Positions 9,301 through 17,442 of a stretch of 64,000 bases of DNA are shown one piece after another (the first letter of the stretch is position 1; each line of letters starts with the position of its first letter). The notes under the pieces are model-generated. The model did no database searches. It was not told the origin of the DNA and worked only from the letters and a program-made list of their open reading frames with translations. A program made the translations under genes and the position numbers. This stretch comes from Litorilituus sediminis (lineage in GTDB: Bacteria; Pseudomonadota; Gammaproteobacteria; Enterobacterales; Alteromonadaceae), in the NCBI RefSeq assembly GCF_004295665.1, contig NZ_CP034759.1, positions 1,550,001-1,614,000 of the forward strand, written 5' to 3'.

Positions 9301-10311
9301 CTAGCGCTCGGTATTCCAACTAAAGAAATAAGAGCCTAACAGTAAAAATAGCGCACTCATCAGCAGTAAAATATTCACGTGATAACTAATATCAGCCAGC
9401 GTAGCGCCTTCTGTTATCACTTTTCTCGCGCCAGCAACCAAATGCGTTAACGGCAAAAAGTCAGCAAGTACTTTTAACGGCTCAGGTGCACCTTCTAAAC
9501 TAAACCAAACGCCAGATAACAACATCATTGGCCAGGACGCCATATTCAGTAAACCGCCAATCAATTCTTCACTTTTACTGCGACAAGCCACTAATAAACC
9601 TAGGCTAATCAAAGAAAAACCACCTAAAGCACCTATTACTAGTAAATCCCAATAACTACCTAGCATGAAAAAATCAAATAAGAAATTACAACCGAGATAC
9701 ACCACAGACGACATAAACATGACAATAAATAGTCGCGACAATAACTGAGCTGAGACAAACTCAAATGCTGACAGAGGCGTTGCTTTTAAGCGCTTTAATA
9801 CCGAATTTTTACGATAGCGAACAATGACGTAACCGACACCAAACAGACAGCTAAACATCATATTCATCCCTAAAACACCCGGTAAAACCCAGTCAACATA
9901 GCGAATACTCTTCCCTATGGTGACTAAACGCTGAAAATCTTGCTGCTCTGATAGAAAAATTTTCTCAACCAAGTAACTTTTTGACGACAGCTCATTAATC
10001 CAATACTGCTTATTGTCAAAATCAACCAGTAAGTCCAGCGCATGTCTGTTTAATTTAGCCTTAGCTTCATCTAAACCTTGATAGTTAATAAAATCAATAA
10101 AGCGCGTTTGAGTAAAAGCATGCCCAAGCACTTGGTCTTGTTCACTAATTATGCCAACTTTATAGGCAGAGCGACCATCTCCAGAAAAGATAAGTGACAT
10201 ACCAACCAGTAGTAATACGGGGAAAAACAAGTTCCAACCCAGTGAAGATTTATCTCGAAAAAACTCTATGTTTCGCGCTTTAAATACCGCCAAAAAACGA
10301 CTTAAATTCAT
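9301..10311 (-). CDS. ABC-2 type exporter, membrane subunit
   Basis: This 336-residue permease has an N-terminal membrane anchor near residues 25-43 and a soluble periplasmic loop (about 50-140). Five further membrane helices occupy the C-terminal half. That is the layout of the ABC-2 (DrrB/YhhJ-like) family. The segment VVRYRKNSVLKRLKATPLSAFEFVSAQLLSR, a cytoplasmic coupling helix, is characteristic. It lies 35 bases after its ATPase partner. The transported substrate cannot be told from sequence; relatives export drugs, lipids or polysaccharides. Confidence 0.87.
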   Translation of the reverse strand: MNLSRFLAVFKARNIEFFRDKSSLGWNLFFPVLLLVGMSLIFSGDGRSAYKVGIISEQDQVLGHAFTQTRFIDFINYQGLDEAKAKLNRHALDLLVDFDNKQYWINELSSKSYLVEKIFLSEQQDFQRLVTIGKSIRYVDWVLPGVLGMNMMFSCLFGVGYVIVRYRKNSVLKRLKATPLSAFEFVSAQLLSRLFIVMFMSSVVYLGCNFLFDFFMLGSYWDLLVIGALGGFSLISLGLLVACRSKSEELIGGLLNMASWPMMLLSGVWFSLEGAPEPLKVLADFLPLTHLVAGARKVITEGATLADISYHVNILLLMSALFLLLGSYFFSWNTER

Positions 10312-10346
10312 ATTGCGTCCCTAATAAGGTTTGCTTATAGCAATGG

Positions 10347-11228
10347 TTAAGATTGTAGCGAATGACCGGTTAACTTTAAAAATAAGTCATCTAAATTTGC
10401 AGACTTAACGTGTAAGCCATCAAGTGGTACTTTATTCTGCATTAATAAGGCAAGCGTTTGCTCAACATTACCACTACTTATTTCAATGCGATCAGATAAA
10501 ACGCACCAACCATGCTGCTCAATCAGGGCAGGATCAACTTGAGCAAGTGGCAAATAAATAAATACTTCTTGAAAATGTTTGCTTAATAATTGATGTGGCG
10601 TTCCCGTTTCTATGATCTTGCCTTTATCCATAATGACAATATCATCACATAACTGCTCGGCTTCATCCATGTAATGCGTTGTTAATATTATGGTTTTATT
10701 TTTCGCTTTAATGTTTTTTATCAATTGCCAAAAATTTCGGCGCGCATGAGGATCTAAACCTGTGGTTGGCTCATCTAAAAAGACTATTTGAGGATCATTA
10801 ATTAACGCCAGTGCCAATAACAATCGCTGTCTTTGACCGCCAGATAACAAGCGATTATCTCGATTTAAAAAATCACTTAAATCACAGATCTCAATTAAGG
10901 TTTCTTGCGGCAAGGTTTTATCATAAAACGATGCAAATAAATTCAAGGTTTCTTTTACCGTTAAAAAATCTTGCAATGCGGTATGCTGAAACTGAATACC
11001 AATTTGTTGTGAAATATGCTTATCGACTGCTTTTCCTTGATATAAAACCTGACCAGAGGTCGCGCTTATAATGCCTTCCATTATTTCAATGGTAGTTGTT
11101 TTTCCTGCGCCATTTGGCCCTAAAAGACCAAAACAATGACCTTGCTGAACTTCAAAGCTAACATTATCTACAGCACGAACTTCTTGATAATGTTTACTCA
11201 AGCCTTGAACAGATATTGCTGCACTCAT
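10347..11228 (-). CDS. ABC-2 type exporter, ATP-binding subunit
   Basis: This 293-residue ATPase of the DrrA/CcmA-like class energises the permease encoded just downstream. Walker A is GLLGPNGAGKTTTIE, the signature is LLSGGQRQRLLLA, Walker B is IVFLDEPTTGLDP and the H-loop is LTTHYMDEAEQ. A C-terminal extension of about 80 residues after the nucleotide-binding domain is usual for this class. A Fur-like box lies 175-195 bases upstream in the divergent region and could act on this gene or on the small gene opposite. Confidence 0.92.
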   Translation of the reverse strand: MSAAISVQGLSKHYQEVRAVDNVSFEVQQGHCFGLLGPNGAGKTTTIEIMEGIISATSGQVLYQGKAVDKHISQQIGIQFQHTALQDFLTVKETLNLFASFYDKTLPQETLIEICDLSDFLNRDNRLLSGGQRQRLLLALALINDPQIVFLDEPTTGLDPHARRNFWQLIKNIKAKNKTIILTTHYMDEAEQLCDDIVIMDKGKIIETGTPHQLLSKHFQEVFIYLPLAQVDPALIEQHGWCVLSDRIEISSGNVEQTLALLMQNKVPLDGLHVKSANLDDLFLKLTGHSLQS

Positions 11229-11250
11229 AGTAATTCCTTAGAAAGATAAA

Positions 11251-11301
11251 TAGGGCGTGTTGAGCTTTGTTTATAATATCAACAAAGCTCAAAACGCCCT
11301 A
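11251..11301. repeat. 51-bp near-perfect palindrome
   Basis: Two 21-base arms, TAGGGCGTGTTGAGCTTTGTT and its complement AACAAAGCTCAAAACGCCCTA less one mismatch, flank a 9-base loop. It lies upstream of the ABC exporter, where a terminator for that operon would not be expected. The GC-rich outer ends resemble insertion-sequence or MITE termini joined head to head; that is inference. Confidence 0.7.
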
Positions 11302-11402
11302 CCACCATTGTACTAAATAATGCCAAGATTGATAGTCAATCGACACTTAAGCTTATCCTGCCAAGCAGCAAATATATCCGATACATTTATTGATACAGAA
11401 CA

Positions 11403-11423
11403 AAATGATAACAATTATCATTT
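11403..11423. promoter_or_regulatory. Fur-box-like operator
   Basis: AAATGATAAC-A-ATTATCATTT is a palindrome with 9 of 10 matching arm positions. It fits the 7-1-7 Fur consensus core TGATAAT-A-ATTATCA with a single change. It lies 95 bases before the small plus-strand gene at 11519 and 175 bases before the divergent ABC exporter. Iron-responsive control of one or both is therefore likely, but not shown. Confidence 0.75.
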
Positions 11424-11518
11424 GCATAAAATAAAATTCTATTTTATTTTTAATTCATATTGACATGCAAACACGGCAGTTTGGCAAGTGCTCAATAATT
11501 AAATCACTAGGAGGGAAT

Positions 11519-11737
11519 ATGGCATTACCAGCATCAACAGAATTCACCCGTATAGAGAACTGGTTAACTTTATTGATAACCACTTATAAACAAACCCCTA
11601 GCTACGGCTTAGCGCAAACTATTTGTTATTACCTAAACAAATTACTTAATCATGATGATTTTAACTATTGCAAAAGCAAACGTTGCGATTATTTATCTAT
11701 GCAACGCTATTGGCGCTGGCAAAGTCAAAAACGCTAA
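11519..11737 (+). CDS. Small conserved-looking protein, probably Fur-controlled
   Basis: This 72-residue soluble protein contains RIENWLTLLITTYKQTPSYGLAQTICYYLNKLL and a basic aromatic end (YLSMQRYWRWQSQKR). I chose the ATG at 11519 over the upstream one at 11465 because AGGAGGGAAT sits directly before it. No domain is recognised. A Fur-like box 95 bases upstream suggests expression under iron limitation, so a role in iron homeostasis or siderophore physiology is possible. It converges with tmcA, leaving a 48-bp gap. Confidence 0.7.
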   Translation: MALPASTEFTRIENWLTLLITTYKQTPSYGLAQTICYYLNKLLNHDDFNYCKSKRCDYLSMQRYWRWQSQKR

Positions 11738-11785
11738 TAAGGCAAATAGTATTCGCCAAATATTATCTAAGTATGAATCTAAATA

Positions 11786-13963
11786 TTAATCTAGATATTT
11801 GGCGATATACTGCTGTATTGCTTGATTTAACGCCTTTTTACCTGATAAGTGATGTTTTTTACAGGTATCTGCAATGGTGTGCTTTTGCATTAACCTTGCT
11901 ACTAAAAACAAACACTCTGCTTGCTGCGCTTTACTCGCGCCAAGTAAATGCTGTTTAAACCACAAGTACAAGCTATAAACACAATGACTGTATTGCCGAT
12001 AACCTTGGCAAAAATCCTTAACGCTTTCACTATCATGCTCACTTAACTTGGCATTAAGCTCTTTTGGGCAACTAGCTAAGATCATGGCGATAAGCGCACT
12101 ATCGACTAACTGATACTCATCAACGAGCAAATGATAAAAGCTTAAATAAAACTGACTCGCTAAAGTGTTAAGCACAGACTTGGCCTTATGATCAGTTGCG
12201 TTAAGCACTAAGGCAGAATGTTCACCGCTAGCCTTATCTTTACTAAAACCTAGCTTTACCATATGGAAACCTTGCTGCAACCAAAAGCTTAATAAATCTG
12301 CATTAGCAGCAAAACTTGCCCCAACAAAATCATAGCCTTGCTTATGCGCATAAGCTTTCACTTGTGACATCAACAAAGCCCCTAATCCTTGCTGCTGCAT
12401 CTGCGGATGAATTGCAATGCGCATTACCCGCAAATAATCAAAATTAAAGGCATTACCATAGCCGCATTGGCTTAATAAAGCTTGTGGTAAAAACTGGCTC
12501 TTAAAGCGCCTTTTACCTTGTTTTATTGCCAAAACATCTTTTGCAGTTAAGCCTGCGCTCTTGCCTTCTTTTAATAATAAGGCAACCCCGACAACTTGTG
12601 ACGAAGCTGCCTTGGTGCGCATGATAATAAGTCGAACACTTGGGTTATCGAGCAACAATTTTAAATCACTTGGCTTAGTTTGATAGTGAGCAGTCACCAA
12701 CACTGAAAACACCTGGGCTAATAAAGCCTCATCTGCTGCTAGTTGAGCTATGTCTATTTGCTGAAAGTGATATGAGCTATCAGCAGAATCGCTTTGAGCT
12801 GAATCATTTGTTTTGCCTAACGGCTCAATCTCTGTCAGTTGAGCGTTTAACAAGCCGACCTTAAAAACGAGTGCTTCTAAAGGGTCATTATTACCCCAAC
12901 GAATGGGGTCATTAATATGATATTTTTGCCACTGCGGCGTTTTTGTAGCAAGTTCTTTGGTAAATTTTAACGTAAAACCGCGCCCAGCACCTTCATAACC
13001 ATGCACAGTGCTTGAAAAAACCAAACGGTGATAATGCCCTAACAATGCTGATAATAAATAAACAGGAATAGCGGCCGCTTCATCTACTAAGAGCAAACTT
13101 AATTGCCTAGGTGTTTGAATAACATCATCAATGGCAAAAAACTCTATTTGACCATGTTCATGTATAACACGATTTTGTACCACTTGAGATGCAGGTAAAC
13201 TCCGTTGTAATTGCGCATAAAACACTGACAGTGACTGTTTATCGGGGGCAGTAATACCAATATGCAAATTTTCCTGATTATCACCTTTAGTTAATAACAA
13301 CTGCGCACAAGCAATTGCAAGGGCAGAAGACTTACCACGTCCCCTATCAGCAGTTAATACTAAAGGACGCTTTCTATGCCCCCGATAAACATTAACAATG
13401 GCCTGTACCGCACAGCTCTGCTCCTGGGTAATACTACCATTTTCATCATGTGATAAAGCGGTGAGCTTAGAATCTAAGTGATGATTTTCAGATAAATTAA
13501 GGGCCTGATTAAGAGGGTCATTTTCGCTGTGTTGTTTAAGATATATATGTCTACTATCTAAGCTGACAAAATGCAGAAATCGTTGTAAAAAAAGACTTTT
13601 GGCGTCTTGTTGCGCTGGTGAAATAACGACAAACATTAGGCCACCGGCTTTAATCGTGCCAGAAAGTGCAGCAAAAGCATCAATATTAAATTGTGAATCA
13701 GCAAACACAATAGTGCGGCTTTCAGTGCCTAAATGATCATGAAACCTTTGATAAGAAACATTGGCAGGAAAGACTTGGCTATCACCATAAACCAGTAATG
13801 CAGAGTCAGCTTTTATCTGTAAGAAAGAACAGATAGGCGTTATAAATGACTTAGCCCATAACTCATCACCTGCTAATACCATCAGACGGCGCTCATTACT
13901 TACCCAAGGCAACTTAAAAAAGTCATCACACCAAGCAGACATTTGCTGACTGACCATAAACAC
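11786..13963 (-). CDS. tmcA: tRNA(Met) cytidine acetyltransferase TmcA
   Basis: TmcA makes N4-acetylcytidine at the wobble base of elongator tRNA-Met using acetyl-CoA and ATP. The 725-residue protein has an N-terminal DUF1726-like region. An RNA-helicase-like ATPase core follows, with Walker A TADRGRGKSS near 204-213 and Walker B LLLVDEAAAIPV, then VFSSTVHGYEGAGRGF. A GNAT acetyltransferase domain (RIAIHPQMQQQGLGALLM, about 515-540) and a helical C-terminal domain complete it. The apparent start is a GTG at 13963 preceded by AGG; an ATG two codons later is equally usable. Confidence 0.93.
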   Translation of the reverse strand: MFMVSQQMSAWCDDFFKLPWVSNERRLMVLAGDELWAKSFITPICSFLQIKADSALLVYGDSQVFPANVSYQRFHDHLGTESRTIVFADSQFNIDAFAALSGTIKAGGLMFVVISPAQQDAKSLFLQRFLHFVSLDSRHIYLKQHSENDPLNQALNLSENHHLDSKLTALSHDENGSITQEQSCAVQAIVNVYRGHRKRPLVLTADRGRGKSSALAIACAQLLLTKGDNQENLHIGITAPDKQSLSVFYAQLQRSLPASQVVQNRVIHEHGQIEFFAIDDVIQTPRQLSLLLVDEAAAIPVYLLSALLGHYHRLVFSSTVHGYEGAGRGFTLKFTKELATKTPQWQKYHINDPIRWGNNDPLEALVFKVGLLNAQLTEIEPLGKTNDSAQSDSADSSYHFQQIDIAQLAADEALLAQVFSVLVTAHYQTKPSDLKLLLDNPSVRLIIMRTKAASSQVVGVALLLKEGKSAGLTAKDVLAIKQGKRRFKSQFLPQALLSQCGYGNAFNFDYLRVMRIAIHPQMQQQGLGALLMSQVKAYAHKQGYDFVGASFAANADLLSFWLQQGFHMVKLGFSKDKASGEHSALVLNATDHKAKSVLNTLASQFYLSFYHLLVDEYQLVDSALIAMILASCPKELNAKLSEHDSESVKDFCQGYRQYSHCVYSLYLWFKQHLLGASKAQQAECLFLVARLMQKHTIADTCKKHHLSGKKALNQAIQQYIAKYLD

Positions 13964-14113
13964 AAAAAACCTAAGGCAAAGTAAAATTAGCCTAAGTTTA
14001 TCAAGCTATTGATAATAGACCAATATATAAGCATTTAATCAGTTACAAAAAAATGTTTGAAAATACCCTTGTATTTGCCTATGTTGATACATATCTATCA
14101 TAATTATTTTTAA

Positions 14114-14163
14114 GGGCTAGTTGAGCTCTGCTGTTCGCTTTAGCAACAAAGTGCAATTAGCCC
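14114..14163. repeat. Imperfect hairpin upstream of the PA3496-like gene
   Basis: GGGCTAGTTG and CAATTAGCCC pair at 9 of 10 positions across a 30-base loop, ending 34 bases before the next start codon. It could be a 5' leader structure, or the terminator of nothing visible. No T-run follows. Confidence 0.4.
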
Positions 14164-14197
14164 AGTTAACCACCATGAAAATGATAAGGCAGAAACA

Positions 14198-14410
14198 ATG
14201 GTAAATGATATTGACGATGACTTCTCTGATGATTTGAGCACTGATAGTGAATCAGCAGATAGTACTGACACCAATATAGAAAGCAGTACACTTGCAGATA
14301 AAAAAGCGCAAGAACAAGCACAAAAGAATGTGCTTGCCAGAAAAAAAATTGATGAATTAATGGAGAAAAAGCGCCTAAAAGAACTTTTAGACGACAGTGA
14401 AGACTGGTAA
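14198..14410 (+). CDS. PA3496-like small acidic protein
   Basis: This is a 70-residue protein with a strongly acidic N-terminal half (DDDFSDDLSTDSESADSTD) and a charged helical C-terminus (RKKIDELMEKKRLKELLDD). That C-terminus resembles the RRxIExxxExxRLxxxLxD pattern of PA3496-family putative envelope integrity proteins. A purine-rich stretch AAGGCAGAAACA precedes the ATG. It has no signal peptide or membrane segment. It stands alone upstream of pdxH, and its function is not established. Confidence 0.6.
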   Translation: MVNDIDDDFSDDLSTDSESADSTDTNIESSTLADKKAQEQAQKNVLARKKIDELMEKKRLKELLDDSEDW

Positions 14411-14583
14411 TTGATGACCCGCTTCACAAGCTAAACAAAAAATTCCCTGCAAGTGTTAAACACGACAAAGCACTTGCAGTTATCTCCTCTCAAACAAATC
14501 TGAAGCTAAAGCAGCTTTACTATTGCAATCATAGTTTTAATATCTAAAATACACCTACTTTGTTGTACAAATACACACAAGCT

Positions 14584-15237
14584 ATGACTCTTTTTGAAAA
14601 ACTCCGCTGCTTATTCACGTTTGGTCAAGGTGTCGCACTACCCTTACCTAAAATATCAGCAAACACTAGCCCGCTTGAGCTCTTTGAGCACTGGTTTGAG
14701 GATGCCAACAAATCAGGTATTTTATTGCCCGAATCAATGTCAGTAAGCTCCTGTGGCAATGATGGTCAACCGAGTTCTCGTATGGTTTTACTAAAAAGCT
14801 ATGACGATGCAGGTTTTGTTTTTTATACCAATTACGCCAGTCGAAAGAGCCAAGAGTTACAAGATAACAGCAAGGTTGCCTTACTGTTTCATTGGAACGT
14901 GCTACAAAGGCAAGTTCGCATAGAAGGTACAGTAGAGAAAGTAAGTGCACAAGAATCAGCAAACTACTTTCACAGTCGTGATAGAGGCAGCCAAGTCGGT
15001 GCATGGGCTTCAAAACAAAGCCAAAAGCTTGAACACGATAATGAACTAAGCGAACGTATGGCACACTTTAGTGAAAAGTTTGCTACAGGTGAAGTACCAC
15101 ACCCTGAGTTTTGGGGGGGCTGGCGAGTAAAACCACATTATATTGAGTTCTGGCAAGGGCGCGCTAACCGCTTGCATGACAGAGTGTGTTTTCAGTTAGT
15201 TGATGGCAACTGGCAACAGCATAAACTGCATCCCTAA
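14584..15237 (+). CDS. pdxH: Pyridoxamine/pyridoxine 5'-phosphate oxidase PdxH
   Basis: PdxH is the FMN enzyme that oxidises PNP or PMP to pyridoxal 5'-phosphate in vitamin B6 synthesis and salvage. FMN- and substrate-binding segments are clear: SSRMVLLKSYDDAGFVFYTNYASRKSQEL, QVRIEGTVEKVS, and the closing FWGGWRVKPHYIEFWQGRANRLHDR. I chose the ATG at 14584, which gives 217 residues close to the family norm. The open frame also offers a TTG eight codons earlier. The C-terminus WQQHKLHP replaces the more usual arginine-containing RLAP-like ending. Confidence 0.93.
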   Translation: MTLFEKLRCLFTFGQGVALPLPKISANTSPLELFEHWFEDANKSGILLPESMSVSSCGNDGQPSSRMVLLKSYDDAGFVFYTNYASRKSQELQDNSKVALLFHWNVLQRQVRIEGTVEKVSAQESANYFHSRDRGSQVGAWASKQSQKLEHDNELSERMAHFSEKFATGEVPHPEFWGGWRVKPHYIEFWQGRANRLHDRVCFQLVDGNWQQHKLHP

Positions 15238-15251
15238 TATTAACGCTATGA

Positions 15252-15284
15252 CGATAAACGTGTTTACTAATAACACGTTTATCG
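15252..15284. terminator. Convergent hairpin between pdxH and the M48 peptidase
   Basis: A perfect 13-bp stem CGATAAACGTGTT/AACACGTTTATCG has a 7-base loop. It sits between the ends of two converging genes. It lacks a clear T-run but is well placed to end both transcripts. Confidence 0.65.
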
Positions 15285-15305
15285 AATAATGTTATTATTC
15301 TTCCT

Positions 15306-16136
15306 TTACCCTAACTTTTCCTTAGCTGCAGGCGGCTTAGGAATGACTTTAGGCTTTTTACAGTTAGGACTATTTTCTTGCTGATATAACGGCATTGACT
15401 GTGCTAAATGTGCATTTAATTGCTTGATCCGTGTCTGGTTTGACGGGTGCGTAGACATAAACTCTGCTGGTGCATTACCACCTAACTTATCCATATTTTG
15501 CCATAGCTTAATACTCGCCTTGGGATTGAAGCCAGACTTTGCCATCAACTCTTGACCAACAATATCCGCTTCACTTTCATGTGAACGGCTATAAGGCATA
15601 ATAACGCCATATTGCAAGCCAACACCAAGACCCGCCATCCATAAGCCTTTATTTTCTAGATCACTGGCGCCAACAGCAACCGTCGCCACCGCCATACCTA
15701 TGTTAGATAACTTATTGGCAGATAAACGCTCATTTGAATGATGTTCAATTACATGACCAACCTCATGACCTATAATGGCGCCTAATTGGTCTTGATCTTC
15801 CGTTACATTTAAAATGCCAGTGTAAACACCTATTTTGCCACCAGGTAAAGCAAAGGCATTAACTTGCGCCGAATCAAAAACCACCACTTCCCACTCGCCC
15901 TTATGAGCAGAAGCAGGCACATTTTTGGTAATCGCACTTGCGACACATTGAACGAATTCATTGGTTGCTTTATGGCTACTTATCGGCGTTTGCTTTTTCA
16001 TATCTTCAAACGAAGCTGCGCCCATTTTACTCAGCTCAGTTTCTGAAAATAACATCACTTGCTTTCTACCTGTCGTCGAGGTTGAACAAGCGCTTAAGGC
16101 AAGTAAAGCAATGCAAGCGAGAGAGGCTGTTTTCAT
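15306..16136 (-). CDS. M48-family zinc metallopeptidase lipoprotein
   Basis: This periplasm-facing lipoprotein peptidase has a signal peptide with lipobox LSAC, so Cys near residue 17 would be lipidated. The zinc-binding motif HEVGHVIEHHSNE and the third-ligand region HESEADIVGQELM are intact. It resembles E. coli LoiP/YcaL, which act in outer-membrane protein quality control. I place the start at 16136, where GGA lies eight bases upstream. The Met two codons earlier has no spacing from that purine stretch. It is probably monocistronic. Confidence 0.9.
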   Translation of the reverse strand: MKTASLACIALLALSACSTSTTGRKQVMLFSETELSKMGAASFEDMKKQTPISSHKATNEFVQCVASAITKNVPASAHKGEWEVVVFDSAQVNAFALPGGKIGVYTGILNVTEDQDQLGAIIGHEVGHVIEHHSNERLSANKLSNIGMAVATVAVGASDLENKGLWMAGLGVGLQYGVIMPYSRSHESEADIVGQELMAKSGFNPKASIKLWQNMDKLGGNAPAEFMSTHPSNQTRIKQLNAHLAQSMPLYQQENSPNCKKPKVIPKPPAAKEKLG

Positions 16137-16233
16137 AATCATTCCATCTTTATCAAAGTATCGCTATTTTAAAAACTAATTCACTAAATTACTATATGCC
16201 ACTGAGGTAAAATTTTTACCAAGACCATAAAAC

Positions 16234-16262
16234 AAAAAGCTCAGCCTAATGCTGAGCTTTTC
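16234..16262. terminator. Intrinsic terminator after oadB
   Basis: AAAAGCTCAGC and GCTGAGCTTTT form a perfect stem with a CTAAT loop, 39 bases past the oadB stop on the minus strand. A/T runs on both flanks make it usable in both directions. Confidence 0.8.
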
Positions 16263-16288
16263 ATCTTTCAGATATAGCTTAACTGGCT

Positions 16289-16305
16289 ATACCAATCGAA
16301 TTAAC
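16289..16305. repeat. Terminal fragment of the fold-back repeat at the oadB stop codon
   Basis: ATACCAATCGAATTAAC matches the first 17 bases of repeat copy A at 16 positions. The TAA stop of oadB lies within it. No further element sequence follows. It may be a relic end, or convergence on a short AT-rich string. Confidence 0.4.
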
Positions 16306-17434
16306 CACCAACTAAAGCCAATAAAATACCCGCAGCAACCGCAGAGCCAAGAACACCGGCGACATTGGGTCCCATGGCATGCATCAATAAGAAGTTATGC
16401 GGATTTGCCTCTAAACCAACTTTATTAGCAACCCTTGCCGCCATAGGTACCGCAGATACACCGGCCGCACCAATTAGCGGGTTAATCGGCTCTTTAGAGA
16501 ACTTATTCATCACTTTAGCCATTAATACCCCCGATGCTGTACCAATTGAGAAGGCAACCGCACCTAAAGCTAAAATACCTAGCGTTTCTACATTTAGGAA
16601 TGATTCAGCACTTAGTTTCGAACCTACACCTAATCCTAAGAAAATGGTCGTAATGTTAATTAACTCATTTTGTGCGGTAGAGCTTAAGCGATCAACAACA
16701 CCAGCTTCACGCATTAAGTTACCCAAACAAAACATACCTACAAGCGGTGTTGCTGCGGGTAAGAAAAATATTGTCATTAACAACACACCCAATGGGAAGA
16801 TGATTTTCTCAATCTTAGTTACATGACGTAACTGCGCCATTTCAATCTTACGCTCTTCTTCATTAGTTAACGCTTTCATAATTGGCGGCTGAATAATGGG
16901 TACTAAAGCCATATACGAGTAGGCTGCTACTGCAATGGCGCCCAATAGTTCAGGAGCTAATTTCGAGGCTAGAAAGATCGCTGTTGGTCCATCTGCACCA
17001 CCAATAATGGCAATAGCAGAGGCATCTTTTAAGGTAAATTCAATCCCCGGGATCACATTTAAAGCGATAGCACCAAATAAGGTGGCAAAAATACCAAATT
17101 GCGCAGAAGCACCTAACAGCAAGGTTTTCGGGTTTGCTATCAAGGCACCAAAGTCAGTCATAGCACCCACGCCCATAAAGATGATCAGTGGAAAAATCCC
17201 CGTATCAATACCAGCGTAGTAAATATAGTGTAATAACCCGCCTACTTCTGAAAAGCCAGCCACAGGAATATTCGTTAAAATGGCACCAAAGCCCATAGGC
17301 AATAACAACAGCGGCTCAAAATTCCTAGCTATAGCTAAATACAGCAAGCCACAGCCAACGAGCATCATAATCACTTGGCCTGTTTCAAAGTTAGCTAGGC
17401 CCGTTGACATCCACAATGTATATAATGAATCCAT
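16301..17434 (-). CDS. oadB: Na+-pumping oxaloacetate decarboxylase, beta subunit
   Basis: OadB is the membrane subunit that couples decarboxylation of carboxybiotin to sodium export. The 377-residue protein has about nine hydrophobic segments and the conserved catalytic segment [21 protein letters not shown], whose Asp is essential in homologues. [19 protein letters not shown] is the second family signature. It lies eight bases after oadA. Together with oadG it forms a complete OadGAB pump, giving pyruvate and a sodium gradient, which is common in marine bacteria. Confidence 0.95.
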   Translation of the reverse strand: MDSLYTLWMSTGLANFETGQVIMMLVGCGLLYLAIARNFEPLLLLPMGFGAILTNIPVAGFSEVGGLLHYIYYAGIDTGIFPLIIFMGVGAMTDFGALIANPKTLLLGASAQFGIFATLFGAIALNVIPGIEFTLKDASAIAIIGGADGPTAIFLASKLAPELLGAIAVAAYSYMALVPIIQPPIMKALTNEEERKIEMAQLRHVTKIEKIIFPLGVLLMTIFFLPAATPLVGMFCLGNLMREAGVVDRLSSTAQNELINITTIFLGLGVGSKLSAESFLNVETLGILALGAVAFSIGTASGVLMAKVMNKFSKEPINPLIGAAGVSAVPMAARVANKVGLEANPHNFLLMHAMGPNVAGVLGSAVAAGILLALVGG

Positions 17435-17442
17435 GCTAACTC

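Noticed and set aside
14140-14427. A 95-codon minus-strand frame rich in Ser and Leu opposite the PA3496-like gene
   Set aside because: It is the antisense shadow of an acidic repetitive plus-strand gene that has a ribosome-binding site and family likeness.
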